64,000 nucleotides of DNA from Clostridiales bacterium. Lineage in GTDB: Bacteria; Bacillota; Clostridia; Christensenellales; Borkfalkiaceae. A program made the position numbers and the translations under genes. How positions within the stretch are numbered: position 1 is the first letter of the stretch; each line of letters begins with the position of its first letter. The notes beneath the pieces were generated by a model, which was given only the letters and a program-made list of their open reading frames with translations, was not told the origin of the DNA and made no database searches. Of this stretch, positions 8,984 to 17,638 are shown one piece after another. The stretch is taken from NCBI GenBank assembly GCA_015069295.1, contig SVIW01000004.1, positions 1 to 64,000 of the forward strand, written 5' to 3'.

Positions 8984-9733
8984 ATGATATTGACCTCGAA
9001 AAACAATCCGCTTATCAAAGAAACGGCGGCGTTAAAAGAAAAAAAAGGCAGAAAGGAAAGCGGGCTTTTCCTCGTCGAGGGAAAGAAAATGGCGATAGAG
9101 TGCGCCCGCAGCGGTCTTGAAATCGAACGGATTTTCCTTTCGGAAAACTACGCGGACGAGCTGCCTGATTGCGTTGCGGAGACCGTACGGGTGTCCGAGG
9201 ACGTTATGCGCTTTCTTTCGGATGAAAAGACGCCGCAAGGGATTCTTTGTCGGGTGGGGATTCCCGGCGTTACGCCTTGCGCGCCGACGGGTAAATGCCT
9301 TTTCTTGGACGGCGTGGCGGACCCGGGTAATCTGGGTACGATTTTGCGTACGGCAAACGCGGCGGGGTATAACGAAGTATATCTCACGCGCGATTGCGCC
9401 GATCCCTTTTCGCCAAAGAGCGTCCGTGCAAGTATGAGCGGGGTGTTTTTCACAAAAATTTATCGCGGCGAACGCGCGGAAATTCTTGGCTTATTGCAGG
9501 ATACTCCGATTGTCGTTGCGGACATGGGTGGGGTCAACGTGTTCGATTTTCAGCCCCCTAAAGAATTTGCGCTCGTCATCGGCAACGAGGCGAACGGGGT
9601 TTCTAAGGCGGTGCGAGAACAGGCAACGCACACGGTAAAAATCCCAATGCAGGAAACGCAGGAGAGTTTAAATGCGGCGGTTTCCGCAGGAATTATTATG
9701 TACGTTCTGCAAAAGGACGGTTTTAAAGAATAA
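8984..9733 (+). CDS. TrmH/SpoU family RNA 2'-O-methyltransferase
   Basis: A 249-residue SPOUT-class methyltransferase. The N-terminal 70 residues match the substrate-binding domain (NPLIKETAALKEKKGR, LFLVEGKKMAIE). The C-terminal knot domain has DPGNLGTILRTANAAG, the GNEANGV motif and a final QESLNAAVSAGI segment that forms the trefoil knot and AdoMet pocket. It probably methylates ribose in rRNA; the family often lies near rplT-pheST. I placed the start at the ATG at 8984, past the rplT terminator; the frame is open back to a TTG at 8945 inside that terminator. Confidence 0.9.
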   Translation: MILTSKNNPLIKETAALKEKKGRKESGLFLVEGKKMAIECARSGLEIERIFLSENYADELPDCVAETVRVSEDVMRFLSDEKTPQGILCRVGIPGVTPCAPTGKCLFLDGVADPGNLGTILRTANAAGYNEVYLTRDCADPFSPKSVRASMSGVFFTKIYRGERAEILGLLQDTPIVVADMGGVNVFDFQPPKEFALVIGNEANGVSKAVREQATHTVKIPMQETQESLNAAVSAGIIMYVLQKDGFKE

Positions 9734-9751
9734 GGACAAGGAGATAAGAAG

Positions 9752-10543
9752 ATGTCAGGACATAGCAAATGGCATAACATACAGGCAAAAAAGGGCAAGG
9801 CAGACGCGGCGAAAGGTAGAATTTTCACCAAGCTCGGCAGAGAAATCGCCGTTGCAGCAAAGAGCAACCCCAACCCTGAAACCAACAGTAAACTGGCGGA
9901 TATCATCGCAAAGGCGAAAGCGGCGAATATGCCCAACGATAATATTCAACGCAGTATCAAGAAAGCTTCGGGCGAAATGAGCGGGGCAGATTATAAAGAG
10001 CTTACCTACGAGGGCTACGGCGTAGCCGGTTCGGCGGTAATCGTCGTAACCTTGACGGATAACATCAACCGTACGGCGGGCGACGTACGCGCTATTTTGG
10101 GCAAACACGGCGGTCAGCTCGGTCAAAACGGTTGCGTATCCTACAACTTCGACAACAAGGGCTATATCGTTGTGGAAAGAACGGTAGAACTCGATGAGGA
10201 TACGATTACCGAACTCGCATTGGAAGCAGGCGCGGACGACGTTGTCGTAAGCGACGACGTTTACGAAATTTTTACCGCTCCCGAAGCCTTCTCGGACGTT
10301 CGTAAATACCTCGAAGAAAAGAACGCGGAAATGATGGCGGCTGCGCCCAAGACGAGAAGAAACGAAGAGGAAGAACCCAAGATTCGTTTCGTGCAGGCGG
10401 AAGTCGCTATGATTCCTCAAAACAAAATCACCCTTCCCGAAGATAAAATTGCAACCTTCGAAAAGATGATTGATGCGTTGGAAGAACACGACGACGTGCA
10501 GAATGTGTATCATAACGTTGAGCTTCCTTACGACGACGAATAA
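9752..10543 (+). CDS. yebC: YebC/PmpR family protein
   Basis: A 263-residue cytoplasmic protein that starts MSGHSKWHNIQAKKGK, the hallmark of the family, and continues through three conserved domains (NPETNSKLADIIAKAKAANMP; YEGYGVAG; LEEHDDVQNVYHN). The family is annotated as transcription regulator and has more recently been linked to translation of difficult sequences. AAGGAG precedes the ATG, 18 bases after the methyltransferase gene. A C-terminal segment TRRNEEEE is a charged insert. Confidence 0.95.
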   Translation: MSGHSKWHNIQAKKGKADAAKGRIFTKLGREIAVAAKSNPNPETNSKLADIIAKAKAANMPNDNIQRSIKKASGEMSGADYKELTYEGYGVAGSAVIVVTLTDNINRTAGDVRAILGKHGGQLGQNGCVSYNFDNKGYIVVERTVELDEDTITELALEAGADDVVVSDDVYEIFTAPEAFSDVRKYLEEKNAEMMAAAPKTRRNEEEEPKIRFVQAEVAMIPQNKITLPEDKIATFEKMIDALEEHDDVQNVYHNVELPYDDE

Positions 10544-10560
10544 ATTTAAAAACAGAGAAT

Positions 10561-10594
10561 ACGCGGCGCAATACTTTGTTGCGCTGCGTTTTTC
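10561..10594 (+). terminator. Terminator-like hairpin after yebC, copy 1
   Basis: ACGCGGCGCAATA and TTGCGCTGCGTTTTT form a hairpin with a T tail. An identical 34-base copy lies at 10693-10726. Confidence 0.75.
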
Positions 10595-10692
10595 TTGCTC
10601 GTTTACGCGCAGTAAACTTCCTTCGAAAAACCTCGCGCGCCTCGTCTTGCTTGCGTCTTGCTCTGTTTTCCCGCCTTTATACAAGCCTTGAA
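10595..10692. repeat. Insert between two copies of the yebC terminator
   Basis: 98 bases without coding potential lie between two identical 34-base hairpins. The insert contains CCTCGCGCG, i.e. CGCGCGAGG on the other strand, the same core as in the inserts beside tRNA genes at 26683-26751, 30117-30227 and 31160-31242. Confidence 0.6.
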
Positions 10693-10726
10693 ACGCGGCG
10701 CAATACTTTGTTGCGCTGCGTTTTTC
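10693..10726 (+). terminator. Terminator-like hairpin after yebC, copy 2
   Basis: Identical to 10561-10594. From here to 10885 there is only A/T-rich sequence without a gene or clear structure. Confidence 0.7.
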
Positions 10727-10885
10727 ATTGGTAGGCGAGTAAGAAAAGTCGTTGAATAAGCGTAAAAATCAGGCGTGCATCAAGACACGGTTGGGTGAAA
10801 CGCGGCTGTTTGTCGCAAATAATCGAAAAAAAAGGAAAAAAACAAAAAAAATGCAAAAAAAGCCAAAGAAATTTTTTATAAACTC

Positions 10886-10914
10886 TTGACCGAAGGCTTT
10901 TCTTGTGCTATAAT
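10886..10914 (+). promoter_or_regulatory. Sigma-A promoter of the 11036 gene
   Basis: TTGACC (10886-10891) and TATAAT (10909-10914) with a 17-base spacer; the leader to the start codon is about 115 bases. Confidence 0.85.
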
Positions 10915-11035
10915 AATGCTATAAAAGTAAAATTTTAACCTGTGGGCGTGTATGCGCGCGCGGAAGCCCTGAAAAATAAAAGGGCGAAAAAAGTAAAATA
11001 TTTTCGCGAAAAGGCGAAGAAAACCGAGGTGTAAA

Positions 11036-12727
11036 ATGGCGGATAGAAGACAATTGGAAGCATTGTATCAATCGATTGCACGCGATCTTCAAAAGATTAA
11101 GGGCGAATTGATGAACGAAGTGAAATATGCGGCGGCGCAGACGGGTGCGATGGTAAATCAGGCGAACTCGGAAAAGAGCGGCGCGACGGCAGCGCTTGCG
11201 CAAGAAATCCGTTACGGTTATAAACAAAACCAAAACGTATACGACGGTATCGCCGCTATGGTGAAAAACGATGTGAGCGCAAGACTCAACTCGGTAGACC
11301 AAAAGCTTGCCGATTTGGAAAAATTGCAGACGCTTCTTAACGAGCTTAGCGAAGTAAAATATAGCTGTTTGCAGTTGCAAGCCGCATACGAAGGGTTGGC
11401 AGCGCTCGTTTCTAACGACGTGCTTCCCAAGCTTGAAAAATCTGCGGAAGATTTGCAGGTACATAACGCGCAGGTTCTCGACGCGCTGTCCAATATGGCA
11501 GACCCCGTCGATTATACCCGTATCGTGGACGAAGTCGGCGACAAGGTTGTCGAACTTCTCGGCGACGTAAAACCCGAACCCGTCGTTATCGATTATGACA
11601 GAATCGTTGATTCTACGGTGGAAAAGGTCGTTGAATCCTTGCCTTATCCCGAAAAATTGGACATCAACGCTTTGGCGGACGTCGTTGCTGCAAAAGTCGT
11701 CGTTCCCGAAATCGACTATGACCGCCTTGCGGAAATGGTTGCGGAAAAGATGTCGGCAAAAGAACAGACCTACGACGTGGTTGTGGACGAAGACGGCATC
11801 TCCCAAATCTCGGAAAAGGTTGCGGAAAGATTGGCTACGGATGCGATCGATTACGACCGTATCGCGGCAATCGTGGAAGATAAATTGTTCGTAGAAGAAG
11901 GCGAGGAAGAAGAAACCTCTTACGAGCTTGTTCTTGACGAAGAAGGCATCAGCGCTATCGCAAAATGCGTTGCGGAAGAATTGCGTTCGACCTGCTGCGT
12001 ATGCGAACCCGTTGAGGAGGCTCCCGTAGAAGAAGCGGTGGAAGAACCCGTTGAAGAAACTCCCGTGGAAGAAACGGTAGAGGAACCCGTTGAGGAGGCT
12101 CCCGTGGAAGAAGCTCCCGTGGAAGAAACGGTGGAGGAAGCTCCCGCACAGGAAGAACTTGCGGTTGCGGTTGCGCCTTCGTATGAAGAAATTGAAGACG
12201 GTCAGCTCGTTGATGCAGAAACCGGTTTGGTAATTCGTCTTAAAAAGAGCTTTACCGCGAAGATGAAACAGAGCGACGAAAAAGTAAAAGAATATTACAG
12301 CAGCTTGAAAAACGAATTGACTTCGTACAAGAAAATCAATTCGAACGTAAGCTGGCACGGCGACAGATTTAACTTTGGCCGCGACACGGTTGCAAAAATC
12401 AATATTTGCGGTAAGACGCTTGGCTTGTATTTGGCGCTTGATCCCGAAGATCCCGAATTCAAGACGACGGTATACCATCAAAAGAACGTCGGCAACCAAA
12501 AGGCTTATGAAAACACGCCGTTTATGGTAAAGGTTAAGAGCGACGCGGCAGTTAAGAAAGCGACTCGTTTGATCGTTTCCTTGGCGGAAAAACTCGGTAC
12601 TGAAAAAGAAGCAAACTTCGAAAGCGTTGATTACGTAGCGGAATATGCGTACGAAACGACGAAACAGCTTTTCGAAGACGGCTATATTAAAGCAACGAAA
12701 GAAAAGAAAGTAGATCTTAACTTCTAA
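11036..12727 (+). CDS. Coiled-coil / repeat protein with conserved C-terminal domain, function unknown
   Basis: A 563-residue acidic protein with no signal peptide or membrane helix. Residues 1-160 are helical with long heptads. Residues about 160-320 hold seven short repeats of the type IDYDRIxxxVxEKV or DExGIxxIxxxVAEEL. Residues 323-376 are a Glu-Pro-Val linker (PVEEAPVEE). Residues about 400-520 form a compact domain (SFTAKMKQSDEKVKEYYSSLK, SYKKINSNVSWHGDRF, LGLYLALDPEDPEF) that I have seen at the C-terminus of otherwise unlike clostridial proteins. This suggests a mobile binding domain on a scaffold. Strong promoter and terminator; single gene. Confidence 0.8.
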   Translation: MADRRQLEALYQSIARDLQKIKGELMNEVKYAAAQTGAMVNQANSEKSGATAALAQEIRYGYKQNQNVYDGIAAMVKNDVSARLNSVDQKLADLEKLQTLLNELSEVKYSCLQLQAAYEGLAALVSNDVLPKLEKSAEDLQVHNAQVLDALSNMADPVDYTRIVDEVGDKVVELLGDVKPEPVVIDYDRIVDSTVEKVVESLPYPEKLDINALADVVAAKVVVPEIDYDRLAEMVAEKMSAKEQTYDVVVDEDGISQISEKVAERLATDAIDYDRIAAIVEDKLFVEEGEEEETSYELVLDEEGISAIAKCVAEELRSTCCVCEPVEEAPVEEAVEEPVEETPVEETVEEPVEEAPVEEAPVEETVEEAPAQEELAVAVAPSYEEIEDGQLVDAETGLVIRLKKSFTAKMKQSDEKVKEYYSSLKNELTSYKKINSNVSWHGDRFNFGRDTVAKINICGKTLGLYLALDPEDPEFKTTVYHQKNVGNQKAYENTPFMVKVKSDAAVKKATRLIVSLAEKLGTEKEANFESVDYVAEYAYETTKQLFEDGYIKATKEKKVDLNF

Positions 12728-12753
12728 TCAACCAAAGATACAAACGAATAACG

Positions 12754-12798
12754 AAAAAGAGAGCTGATAATTCCCATAATTTTCGGCTCTCTCTTTTT
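12754..12798 (+). terminator. Intrinsic terminator after the coiled-coil gene
   Basis: AAAAAGAGAGC and GCTCTCTCTTTTT pair around a 21-base loop with inner pairing. Confidence 0.85.
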
Positions 12799-12834
12799 GA
12801 AAGAAGGAAATCCGTAAGGAGTAATAAAAGTAAG

Positions 12835-14754
12835 GTGAAAGAAAGACAGGAAAACAAAAAAAACAAGGAAGACGGCGTTTTAAAGAAAAGAAAATCTACG
12901 GCGGGAAAAAAGAATCCGATGGGAACGGCGTTCGATTTGTCTTTGCAGGACGTAGGGCAGGCAAAGGACAAGCTTAACGCTAAAAACAAGAAAAAGCCGC
13001 AAGGTAGAAAACCCGCCGACCGTACTCCCTTGCCGCAGGAAAAGTCGAAGAAAACGCGGGAAAATCCCGTAAAAAAAGAAAAGCCCTCGCAAACGAAAAA
13101 GAAAAAGAGCGTAAAAATTCTTTTCCTTGGCGGGGTTGGAGAAATCGGGAAAAATATGACCGCGCTTGAATACGGCAACGACATCGTTATCATTGACGCG
13201 GGGCTTACTTTTCCCAATGCAGAGGATATGCCGGGGGTGGATTCGGTTGTGCCCGATATCACCTATTTGGTGCAAAATAAAGACAAAATTCGCGGGGTGT
13301 TGTTGACGCACGGACACGAAGACCATATCGGCGGCGTGCCCTATTTGATGAAAGAACTCAACCCTGGTACCCCCATTTTCGGTACAAAGCTCACGTTGAT
13401 GCTTGCGGATAATAAGCTGCAAGAACACCGAATACAGAATACCTACCAGCGCGTAGTCGTACCAGGCGAAAAGGTAAAACTGGGCGCTTTTGAGGTGGAG
13501 TTCGTCAACGTCAACCATTCTATTTCGGGTGCGTGCGCCTTGGCAATCCGCACCCCCAACGGCTTGATTTATCACAGCGGCGATTTTAAAATCGATTTGA
13601 CCCCCGTCGCGGGCGAACCGATTGATTTTAAGCGGATTGCAGAGCTTGGGAAGGAGGGCGTATTGCTGTATATGGGCGAATCGACGAATATCGAACGCCC
13701 CGGGTATACGATGAGCGAAACGGTTGTCGGTACGACTTTGGATCATCTTTTTTCCGAGAATATGAACCGCCGTTTGATTATTGCAACCTTTGCATCCAAC
13801 GTACACCGTTTGCAGCAAATTATTGATTTGGCGGTAAAATACCGCAGAAAAGTAGCGCTTTCGGGTCGCAGTATGTTCAAGGTCGTAGACGCAGCGGTAA
13901 AGATTGGCGAATTAAAAATCCCTGAAGGCGTGCTGATTGACGTGGAAAAGACGAAAAATCTTTTCGACGGCGAACTTTTGATTGTTTCTACGGGCTCGCA
14001 AGGCGAACCAATGAGTGCGTTGACCCGTATGGCGTCGGGCGATTTTAACAAAGTAACGATAGGCGAAAACGACACGATTATCATTTCCGCTAACCCCATT
14101 CCGGGTAATGAAAAGATGATTTATCGGGTTATCAATAACCTGTATAAAAAGGGCGCGCGGGTCGTTTACGAAAGCTTGGAAAAAATCCACGTTTCGGGGC
14201 ACGCTTGTCAAGAGGAACACAAGATATTGCACACCTTGTTAAACCCGAAATTTTTTATCCCCGTGCACGGAGAATATCGGCATTTAAAACGCCACGCGCA
14301 GCTTGCCGAATCCCTCGGTATGCCCGAACGGAATATCTTGATAACGGAGATAGGAAACTGCGTCGAATTGACGGATTCTCAAATGAAATTCGGCGAAAAC
14401 ATACAGGCAGGTACGAGACTAATCGACGGCGAAGGTATTGAAGATTACGGTACCAGCGAAGTGATGAAGGATCGTTTGAAGATGTCGGCGGACGGCGTAT
14501 TTACCGTTGCGGTTGCTACCACGGGCAACTACGTCATCAACGAGCCCGTCATCGAGGCGCACGGCTGCGTGTTTGCGGGCGGGGAAACGGAGGAAGAAGT
14601 GTTGGCGCTTCTGCACCGCATTATCGATTCGTACGAGTATGAAAACGGCAACAAAAACGATTTTGCGGTGTATATTCGCAAAGCGTTGAAAAATTATTTT
14701 TATAAGAAGACCAAGCAGGCGCCCTTGATTGTGGTTTCTGTTTTGGACGTCTAA
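12835..14754 (+). CDS. rnj: Ribonuclease J
   Basis: A 639-residue metallo-beta-lactamase/beta-CASP RNase that acts on mRNA and rRNA both as endonuclease and 5' exonuclease. The zinc motif THGHEDH is at about 158-164, GGVGEIGKNM near 100, SGDFKIDLTPV near 250, and the C-terminal beta-CASP motifs (STGSQGEPMSAL, HVSGHA, PVHGEYRH) are intact. Family members are about 555 residues; the extra length is a Lys-rich N-terminal arm of about 95 residues without predicted fold, a likely RNA-binding tail. The GTG start at 12835 follows AAGGAG at a rather long distance. Confidence 0.95.
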   Translation: MKERQENKKNKEDGVLKKRKSTAGKKNPMGTAFDLSLQDVGQAKDKLNAKNKKKPQGRKPADRTPLPQEKSKKTRENPVKKEKPSQTKKKKSVKILFLGGVGEIGKNMTALEYGNDIVIIDAGLTFPNAEDMPGVDSVVPDITYLVQNKDKIRGVLLTHGHEDHIGGVPYLMKELNPGTPIFGTKLTLMLADNKLQEHRIQNTYQRVVVPGEKVKLGAFEVEFVNVNHSISGACALAIRTPNGLIYHSGDFKIDLTPVAGEPIDFKRIAELGKEGVLLYMGESTNIERPGYTMSETVVGTTLDHLFSENMNRRLIIATFASNVHRLQQIIDLAVKYRRKVALSGRSMFKVVDAAVKIGELKIPEGVLIDVEKTKNLFDGELLIVSTGSQGEPMSALTRMASGDFNKVTIGENDTIIISANPIPGNEKMIYRVINNLYKKGARVVYESLEKIHVSGHACQEEHKILHTLLNPKFFIPVHGEYRHLKRHAQLAESLGMPERNILITEIGNCVELTDSQMKFGENIQAGTRLIDGEGIEDYGTSEVMKDRLKMSADGVFTVAVATTGNYVINEPVIEAHGCVFAGGETEEEVLALLHRIIDSYEYENGNKNDFAVYIRKALKNYFYKKTKQAPLIVVSVLDV

Positions 14755-14765
14755 CAAAGGAAGAA

Positions 14766-15392
14766 ATGGAATATACGGCGTCGCTGGTAAAATTGAATAT
14801 AGACGAGCGGATTATCGAGCGCAGAAATGCCGCGCTTTCCCGCGGGATTCCCGTTGCGGACGATGAAACTTTGCAGTTCCTTTTGCTGACGTTGAAAATG
14901 TCGAAACCGCAGCGCATTTTAGAAATCGGTACGGCAGTCGGGCTTTCTGCCGTTGCGATGTTGTCGGTTTGCCCTTCTGCCCGTTTAACTACCATCGAGC
15001 TGGAGGAAGAACGCTATCTTGAAGCGAAGAAAAACTTTGCCGATTTTGGCGTTTCCGAGCGCGTGAACGCGTACCTGGGTGATGCGGCTGAGATTTTGGC
15101 GATGATGGACGGCGAATACGATTTCGTCTTTTTAGACGGACCCAAGGCGCAGTACGAAAAATATTTGTTCGATTTGAAACGCTTGATGAAAAAGGGCGCG
15201 GTTTTATTTGCGGACGACGTTTTGCTGTACGGTTGGGTGAGCGGTGAAGAACCGACCCCGCAAAAGCGGCAGTCCATCGTGGATAAAATCCGTTCGTATT
15301 TACAAACGGTAACAAAAGACGAAGAATTGCACACGTCCGTTTTGCATATCGGCGACGGCGTGGCGCTTTCCGTGTATCAAGGGAAGCAATAA
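14766..15392 (+). CDS. trmR: tRNA 5-hydroxyuridine methyltransferase
   Basis: A 208-residue class I AdoMet O-methyltransferase. The AdoMet motif EIGTAVGLSA is near residue 58, the acidic loop TTIELEEER near 78 and the DFVFLDGPK metal/catalytic segment near 120. In B. subtilis TrmR (YrrM) methylates 5-hydroxyuridine at tRNA position 34 to 5-methoxyuridine, and its gene lies next to the U32 peptidase-like genes that make the hydroxyl group. Here a U32 gene starts 17 bases downstream, which supports this role over a catechol-type enzyme. 11 bases after rnj. Confidence 0.85.
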   Translation: MEYTASLVKLNIDERIIERRNAALSRGIPVADDETLQFLLLTLKMSKPQRILEIGTAVGLSAVAMLSVCPSARLTTIELEEERYLEAKKNFADFGVSERVNAYLGDAAEILAMMDGEYDFVFLDGPKAQYEKYLFDLKRLMKKGAVLFADDVLLYGWVSGEEPTPQKRQSIVDKIRSYLQTVTKDEELHTSVLHIGDGVALSVYQGKQ

Positions 15393-15409
15393 AGACGAAA
15401 GAGGAAACA

Positions 15410-16609
15410 ATGGACGTAGAACTTCTTGCCCCTGCGGGCAATTTTTCAAAACTGAAAACGGCGTTGCATTTTGGGGCGGACGCCGTTTACGTGGGCGGCA
15501 AGCAATTTTCTTTACGCACTTTTGCGGATAATTTCACCGAGGAAGAATTGCGCGCCGCGGTTTCTTTTGCGCACGAGCGCGGAAAAAAACTGTACGTAAC
15601 GGCAAACGTTTTCGCACGTAACGCCGATTTTTCTATGCTGCAGGACTATTTTTCTTTGCTTTCTTCTATTGGGGTGGACGCGGCGATTGTCAGCGACCCG
15701 GGCGTTGCCTATCTTGCCAAAAAAACGACGCCCGACCTTGCGCTGCATCTTTCCACGCAAGCCAACACGACGAATAAATACGCCGTTAAATTTTGGGCGG
15801 AGCAGGGCGTTTCCCGCGTAATCTTAGCAAGAGAACTCTCCCTTTCGGAGATTGCGGAAATCCACGCCTTTAACCCAGACGTGGAATTGGAAGCCTTCGT
15901 GCACGGCGCGATGTGCATATCGTATAGCGGCAGATGCTTGCTCTCCGATTATTTGGACGGAAGATCTTCCAATCGCGGGGCGTGTGTACAGTCTTGCCGT
16001 TGGCGTTACGAGGTGCGCGCTTTAAACGCCACCAACGGACAATCGGAGTGGCTGCCCATCGAAGAGGACGGAAAAGGCACGTATATTTTCAACAGCAAAG
16101 ATTTGAATATGCTGGGCTATTTAGATAAAATGAGGGGGGCAGGTATTCGTTCATTTAAAATTGAAGGCAGAATGAAGAGCGGATATTACCTTGCCACCGT
16201 CATCAACGCTTATCGCCGCGCTATGGACGGCGGGGATTTACAGCTTTCGCAAACCGAGCTTTTGGGGGTTGCGCACCGCGAGTATACGCAGGCGTACGCC
16301 TTGGGCAATAACCCGCAAACGGTCAACTATGCGGACAGTCAATCCAAGGGCGATTATACCTATATCGCCGACGTAGTGGGCTGCGAAAACGGGTACGTCT
16401 ACGCAGAGATGCGCAACCGCTTTAAAAAAGGCGACGTTTTAGAAGTCCTTTCTCCAGATGAGAATTGCGGAAAATCGTTTACGGTGGAGGAGTTGTACGA
16501 TTCGAAAGGCGAAAACGCGGATGATGGAAAACTCGTACAAGAAATATACAAAATCGCTTGTCCGCATTCTCTGCGACAAGGGGATTTTTTGCGTAGGAAA
16601 AACGGGTAA
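15410..16609 (+). CDS. trhP: U32 family protein, probable tRNA 5-hydroxyuridine synthase
   Basis: A 399-residue U32 'peptidase' family protein. ELLAPAGNFSKLKTAL opens the barrel, and the signature around EAFVHGAMCISYSGRCLLS (near 163-182) with the following CVQSCRW provides the conserved Cys residues. Despite the family name, homologues TrhP/YegQ/YrrNO hydroxylate U34 of tRNA using prephenate. Pairing with trmR gives a complete two-step route to 5-methoxyuridine. Start ATG at 15410 follows GAGG. A collagenase-type role is the older annotation and is less likely here. Confidence 0.85.
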   Translation: MDVELLAPAGNFSKLKTALHFGADAVYVGGKQFSLRTFADNFTEEELRAAVSFAHERGKKLYVTANVFARNADFSMLQDYFSLLSSIGVDAAIVSDPGVAYLAKKTTPDLALHLSTQANTTNKYAVKFWAEQGVSRVILARELSLSEIAEIHAFNPDVELEAFVHGAMCISYSGRCLLSDYLDGRSSNRGACVQSCRWRYEVRALNATNGQSEWLPIEEDGKGTYIFNSKDLNMLGYLDKMRGAGIRSFKIEGRMKSGYYLATVINAYRRAMDGGDLQLSQTELLGVAHREYTQAYALGNNPQTVNYADSQSKGDYTYIADVVGCENGYVYAEMRNRFKKGDVLEVLSPDENCGKSFTVEELYDSKGENADDGKLVQEIYKIACPHSLRQGDFLRRKNG

Positions 16610-16625
16610 ACGTAAGAGGTAAAAA

Positions 16626-17618
16626 GTGAAAAAAATTCTTTTAATTGCAACGGGTGGCACGATAGCTTCCCACTCAGGCGAAGAAGGCTTGATCCCCGAA
16701 ATCCAAGCAAGCGGGCTTTTGAAATGCGTGCCCGAGGTTTTCGATTTTTGTCAGCCCAGCGCGATACAAATTTTCAATATCGACAGTACTAACGTAACTC
16801 CCGCGCATTGGATTTTATTGGCGCAAACGATTCGGGAGAATTACGACAAGTACGACGGATTCGTCGTTTGCCACGGTACGGATACGATGTCGTATACGGC
16901 GGCGATGATTTCGTATATGGTGCAACATTCGCCCAAACCCATCGTTTTTACGGGCTCGCAGCAGCCGATAGACAAAGAGGACACGGACGGGCGTATCAAT
17001 TTACGGGACAGCTTTTTATACGCCGCTTCCGACAACGCTTGCGACGTCGTGATCGTCTTCCAAGGCAAGGTGATTGCGGGCACGAAAGCGAAAAAGGTGC
17101 GCACGAAAAGCTTTAACGCCTTTACTAGCGTCAGCTTTCCCAATCTTGGCGTAATCCGCGACGGGAAAGTAATCCAATATATCGTTACCCCCAAACAGGA
17201 AAATGCCGAGTTCTTTTTAGAGCTCAACGACAAAGTGGGTTTGCTGATGTTGACCCCCGGCGCGAAAAAAGAAATTTTAGACGCTTATTTTCGCCACCTC
17301 GACGCCGTCGTGCTGTCTGGCTACGGTACGGGCGGGATTCCCGAGGGGGAATACTACGGCTTTTACGAAACTATCGAAAGCTGGGAAAGAAAGGGCAAAA
17401 CGCTCGTCGTTACGACGCAGGTGCAAGAAGAGGGCAGCGATATGAACGTCTACCGCGTTGGCAGGGGCTTGAAAAACCGCTTCGATTTATTGGAAAGCTA
17501 TTCGATGACGTATGAAAGCATCATCACGAAATTGATGTGGATATTGGCGCAAACGAAGGACGACGAAAAGATAAAAGAGCTGTTTTACAAGACGGTAAAT
17601 TATGACCTTATTGGTTAA
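16626..17618 (+). CDS. ansA: L-asparaginase, type I
   Basis: A 330-residue cytoplasmic asparaginase that splits asparagine into aspartate and ammonia. The N-terminal ATGGTIAS carries the nucleophile Thr, and CHGTDTM near residue 83 carries the second Thr-Asp pair. No signal peptide, so it is the cytoplasmic type. The GTG at 16626 is 10 bases after GAGGT. It lies between the U32 gene and two peptidase genes, which suggests use of amino acids as nitrogen and carbon source. Confidence 0.95.
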   Translation: MKKILLIATGGTIASHSGEEGLIPEIQASGLLKCVPEVFDFCQPSAIQIFNIDSTNVTPAHWILLAQTIRENYDKYDGFVVCHGTDTMSYTAAMISYMVQHSPKPIVFTGSQQPIDKEDTDGRINLRDSFLYAASDNACDVVIVFQGKVIAGTKAKKVRTKSFNAFTSVSFPNLGVIRDGKVIQYIVTPKQENAEFFLELNDKVGLLMLTPGAKKEILDAYFRHLDAVVLSGYGTGGIPEGEYYGFYETIESWERKGKTLVVTTQVQEEGSDMNVYRVGRGLKNRFDLLESYSMTYESIITKLMWILAQTKDDEKIKELFYKTVNYDLIG

Positions 17619-17638
17619 ATGACGGCAGCAGGTACGAG

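Noticed and set aside
10919..12499. 526-codon minus-strand frame opposite the coiled-coil gene
   Set aside because: Composition (very high Phe, Arg, His) is that of an antisense frame, and the plus strand has promoter, ribosome site and terminator.
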